A DNA stretch of 64,000 nucleotides, taken from NCBI GenBank assembly GCA_965237625.1, contig CBDEGD010000012.1, positions 62,001-126,000 on the forward strand, read 5' to 3'. Shown in pieces: positions 63,464-64,000 of the stretch (the first letter of the stretch is position 1; the number at the start of each line of letters is the position of its first letter). Below the pieces are notes generated by a model, which saw only the letters and a list, made by a program, of their open reading frames with translations, had not been told where the DNA came from and made no database searches. The stretch comes from JABDIP01 sp965237625. Its GTDB lineage: Bacteria; Pseudomonadota; Alphaproteobacteria; DSM-16000; Inquilinaceae. A program made the translations under genes and the position numbers.

Positions 63464-64000
63464 CTACATCAGATCGCGTAGCATCCCGACCGGCAACAGC
63501 AAGGCTTCGCTGCTGTCCGGATATCCGCCGTCATTGTCCATGATCACGAGCACACGGCCATCGGCGGTGACCGTCAGCCCCTCCGGCTTTTCGGAGACAC
63601 GGCCATGGACGGCGCGCATCAGCGGCAGCAGATCCGCGACCACGGTCTTTTCGACCACCGGCGGTGTGTCGCCGAACGGCGCGGGTGCGACATCCGCCAG
63701 CGAGATCAGGGTCACCATCTTGTGGGTCGCCGCGCTGCCCGCCTGATTGTCGCGCTCCAGGACCAGGAAGCGGCCCTCCCCGATCGACGTGATATCCGAC
63801 ACACCGACCGAGCTGCGCCGGGAGGCCGGCCGCGAGAGCGGGTAGTGCACGAAGGACCAGGTGGCAGAGCCCGGGTGGTAGATCGCCAGCTTCACATGGT
63901 GTTCCGGATCGTCCCGCCACGAGCGCTGGACGGCGACGACGACCCGGTCGCCCCAGGCCGCGACGCCCTCGAAACCATGCCGGGTAGAGCCCGCCTCGAC
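63464..64000 (-). CDS. Esterase-like activity of phytase family protein (5' truncated)
   Basis: C-terminal 178 residues of a protein that runs past the right edge. It resembles the esterase-like phytase family (beta-propeller): TRHGFEGVAAWGDRVVVAVQR, VSDITSIGEGRFLVLERDN, KPEGLTVTADGRVLVIMDND and a C-terminal PVGMLRDLM. These proteins are usually exported and metal-dependent. A GTG at 63895 could serve as an internal start, but the frame is open and propeller-like upstream of it, so the gene begins outside the window. Confidence 0.8.
   Translation of the reverse strand, partial: VEAGSTRHGFEGVAAWGDRVVVAVQRSWRDDPEHHVKLAIYHPGSATWSFVHYPLSRPASRRSSVGVSDITSIGEGRFLVLERDNQAGSAATHKMVTLISLADVAPAPFGDTPPVVEKTVVADLLPLMRAVHGRVSEKPEGLTVTADGRVLVIMDNDGGYPDSSEALLLPVGMLRDLM

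Overview
The window reads as a chromosome segment from a GC-rich alphaproteobacterium, probably of the Rhodospirillales or a neighbouring order. Supporting signs are the DUF2852 and MmcQ/YjbR genes, an HpnO-like aminotransferase, several ABC importers for amino acids, peptides and sugars, a fused salicylyl-CoA 5-hydroxylase/oxidoreductase, and many dispersed palindromic intergenic repeats. The assignment rests on protein resemblance only; no rRNA or tRNA gene was seen.

Layout. 1-3.5 kb: the end of a branched-chain-type ABC operon (LivM, LivG, LivF), then a 4HBT thioesterase and a RidA protein, which resembles an aromatic acyl-CoA catabolic cluster whose start lies outside the window. 3.6-5.5 kb: a gene of unknown function cut in two by an IS630-type element. 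6-10.2 kb: a secreted protein, an orphan fused TssB-TssC sheath protein and an HpnO-like aminotransferase. 10.2-14.7 kb: a low-GC two-gene nuclease plus Ski2-like helicase module (Hachiman/AbpAB-like) flanked by repeats. 14.7-26.2 kb: mixed metabolic genes, including a vitamin K-dependent-carboxylase-like enzyme split into two overlapping genes with a frameshifted DCC partner, D-cysteine desulfhydrase/ACC deaminase, enoyl-CoA hydratase and glutaryl-CoA dehydrogenase, then a MITE whose ends match the IS630 element. 26.4-30.6 kb: two exported-protein genes with AT-rich flanks.

30.8-41 kb: a stand-alone Lrp/AsnC effector domain, a membrane adenylate cyclase, the fused salicylyl-CoA hydroxylase, an SDR without its catalytic Tyr, an AEC transporter, a two-component system and a divergent EF-hand protein. 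41-46.6 kb: a complete dipeptide-type ABC importer. 46.9-54.3 kb: dienelactone hydrolase fused to an NTF2-like domain, a Liv-type binding protein, and a complete ribose-type ABC importer whose genes are separated by palindromic repeats. 54.6-57 kb: a MotA/TolQ/ExbB-like membrane protein with a long coiled-coil tail, coupled to a single-TM partner; this looks like an undescribed rotary-motor-like pair. 56.9-58.2 kb: a TetR regulator and a DUF2852 gene, both preceded by the same 19-bp palindrome. 58.3-64 kb: a shikimate-dehydrogenase-like gene, two bacterial PH-domain genes (one frameshifted), a LivH-LivM-GNAT operon and a partial phytase-like gene.

The strongest candidates for new biology are the coiled-coil MotA/ExbB-like pair (54.6-56.8 kb) and the nuclease-helicase module (10.4-14.4 kb). 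The IS/MITE pair with shared ends and identical 3-bp target repeats, and the split carboxylase with a DCC partner, are the next most informative.
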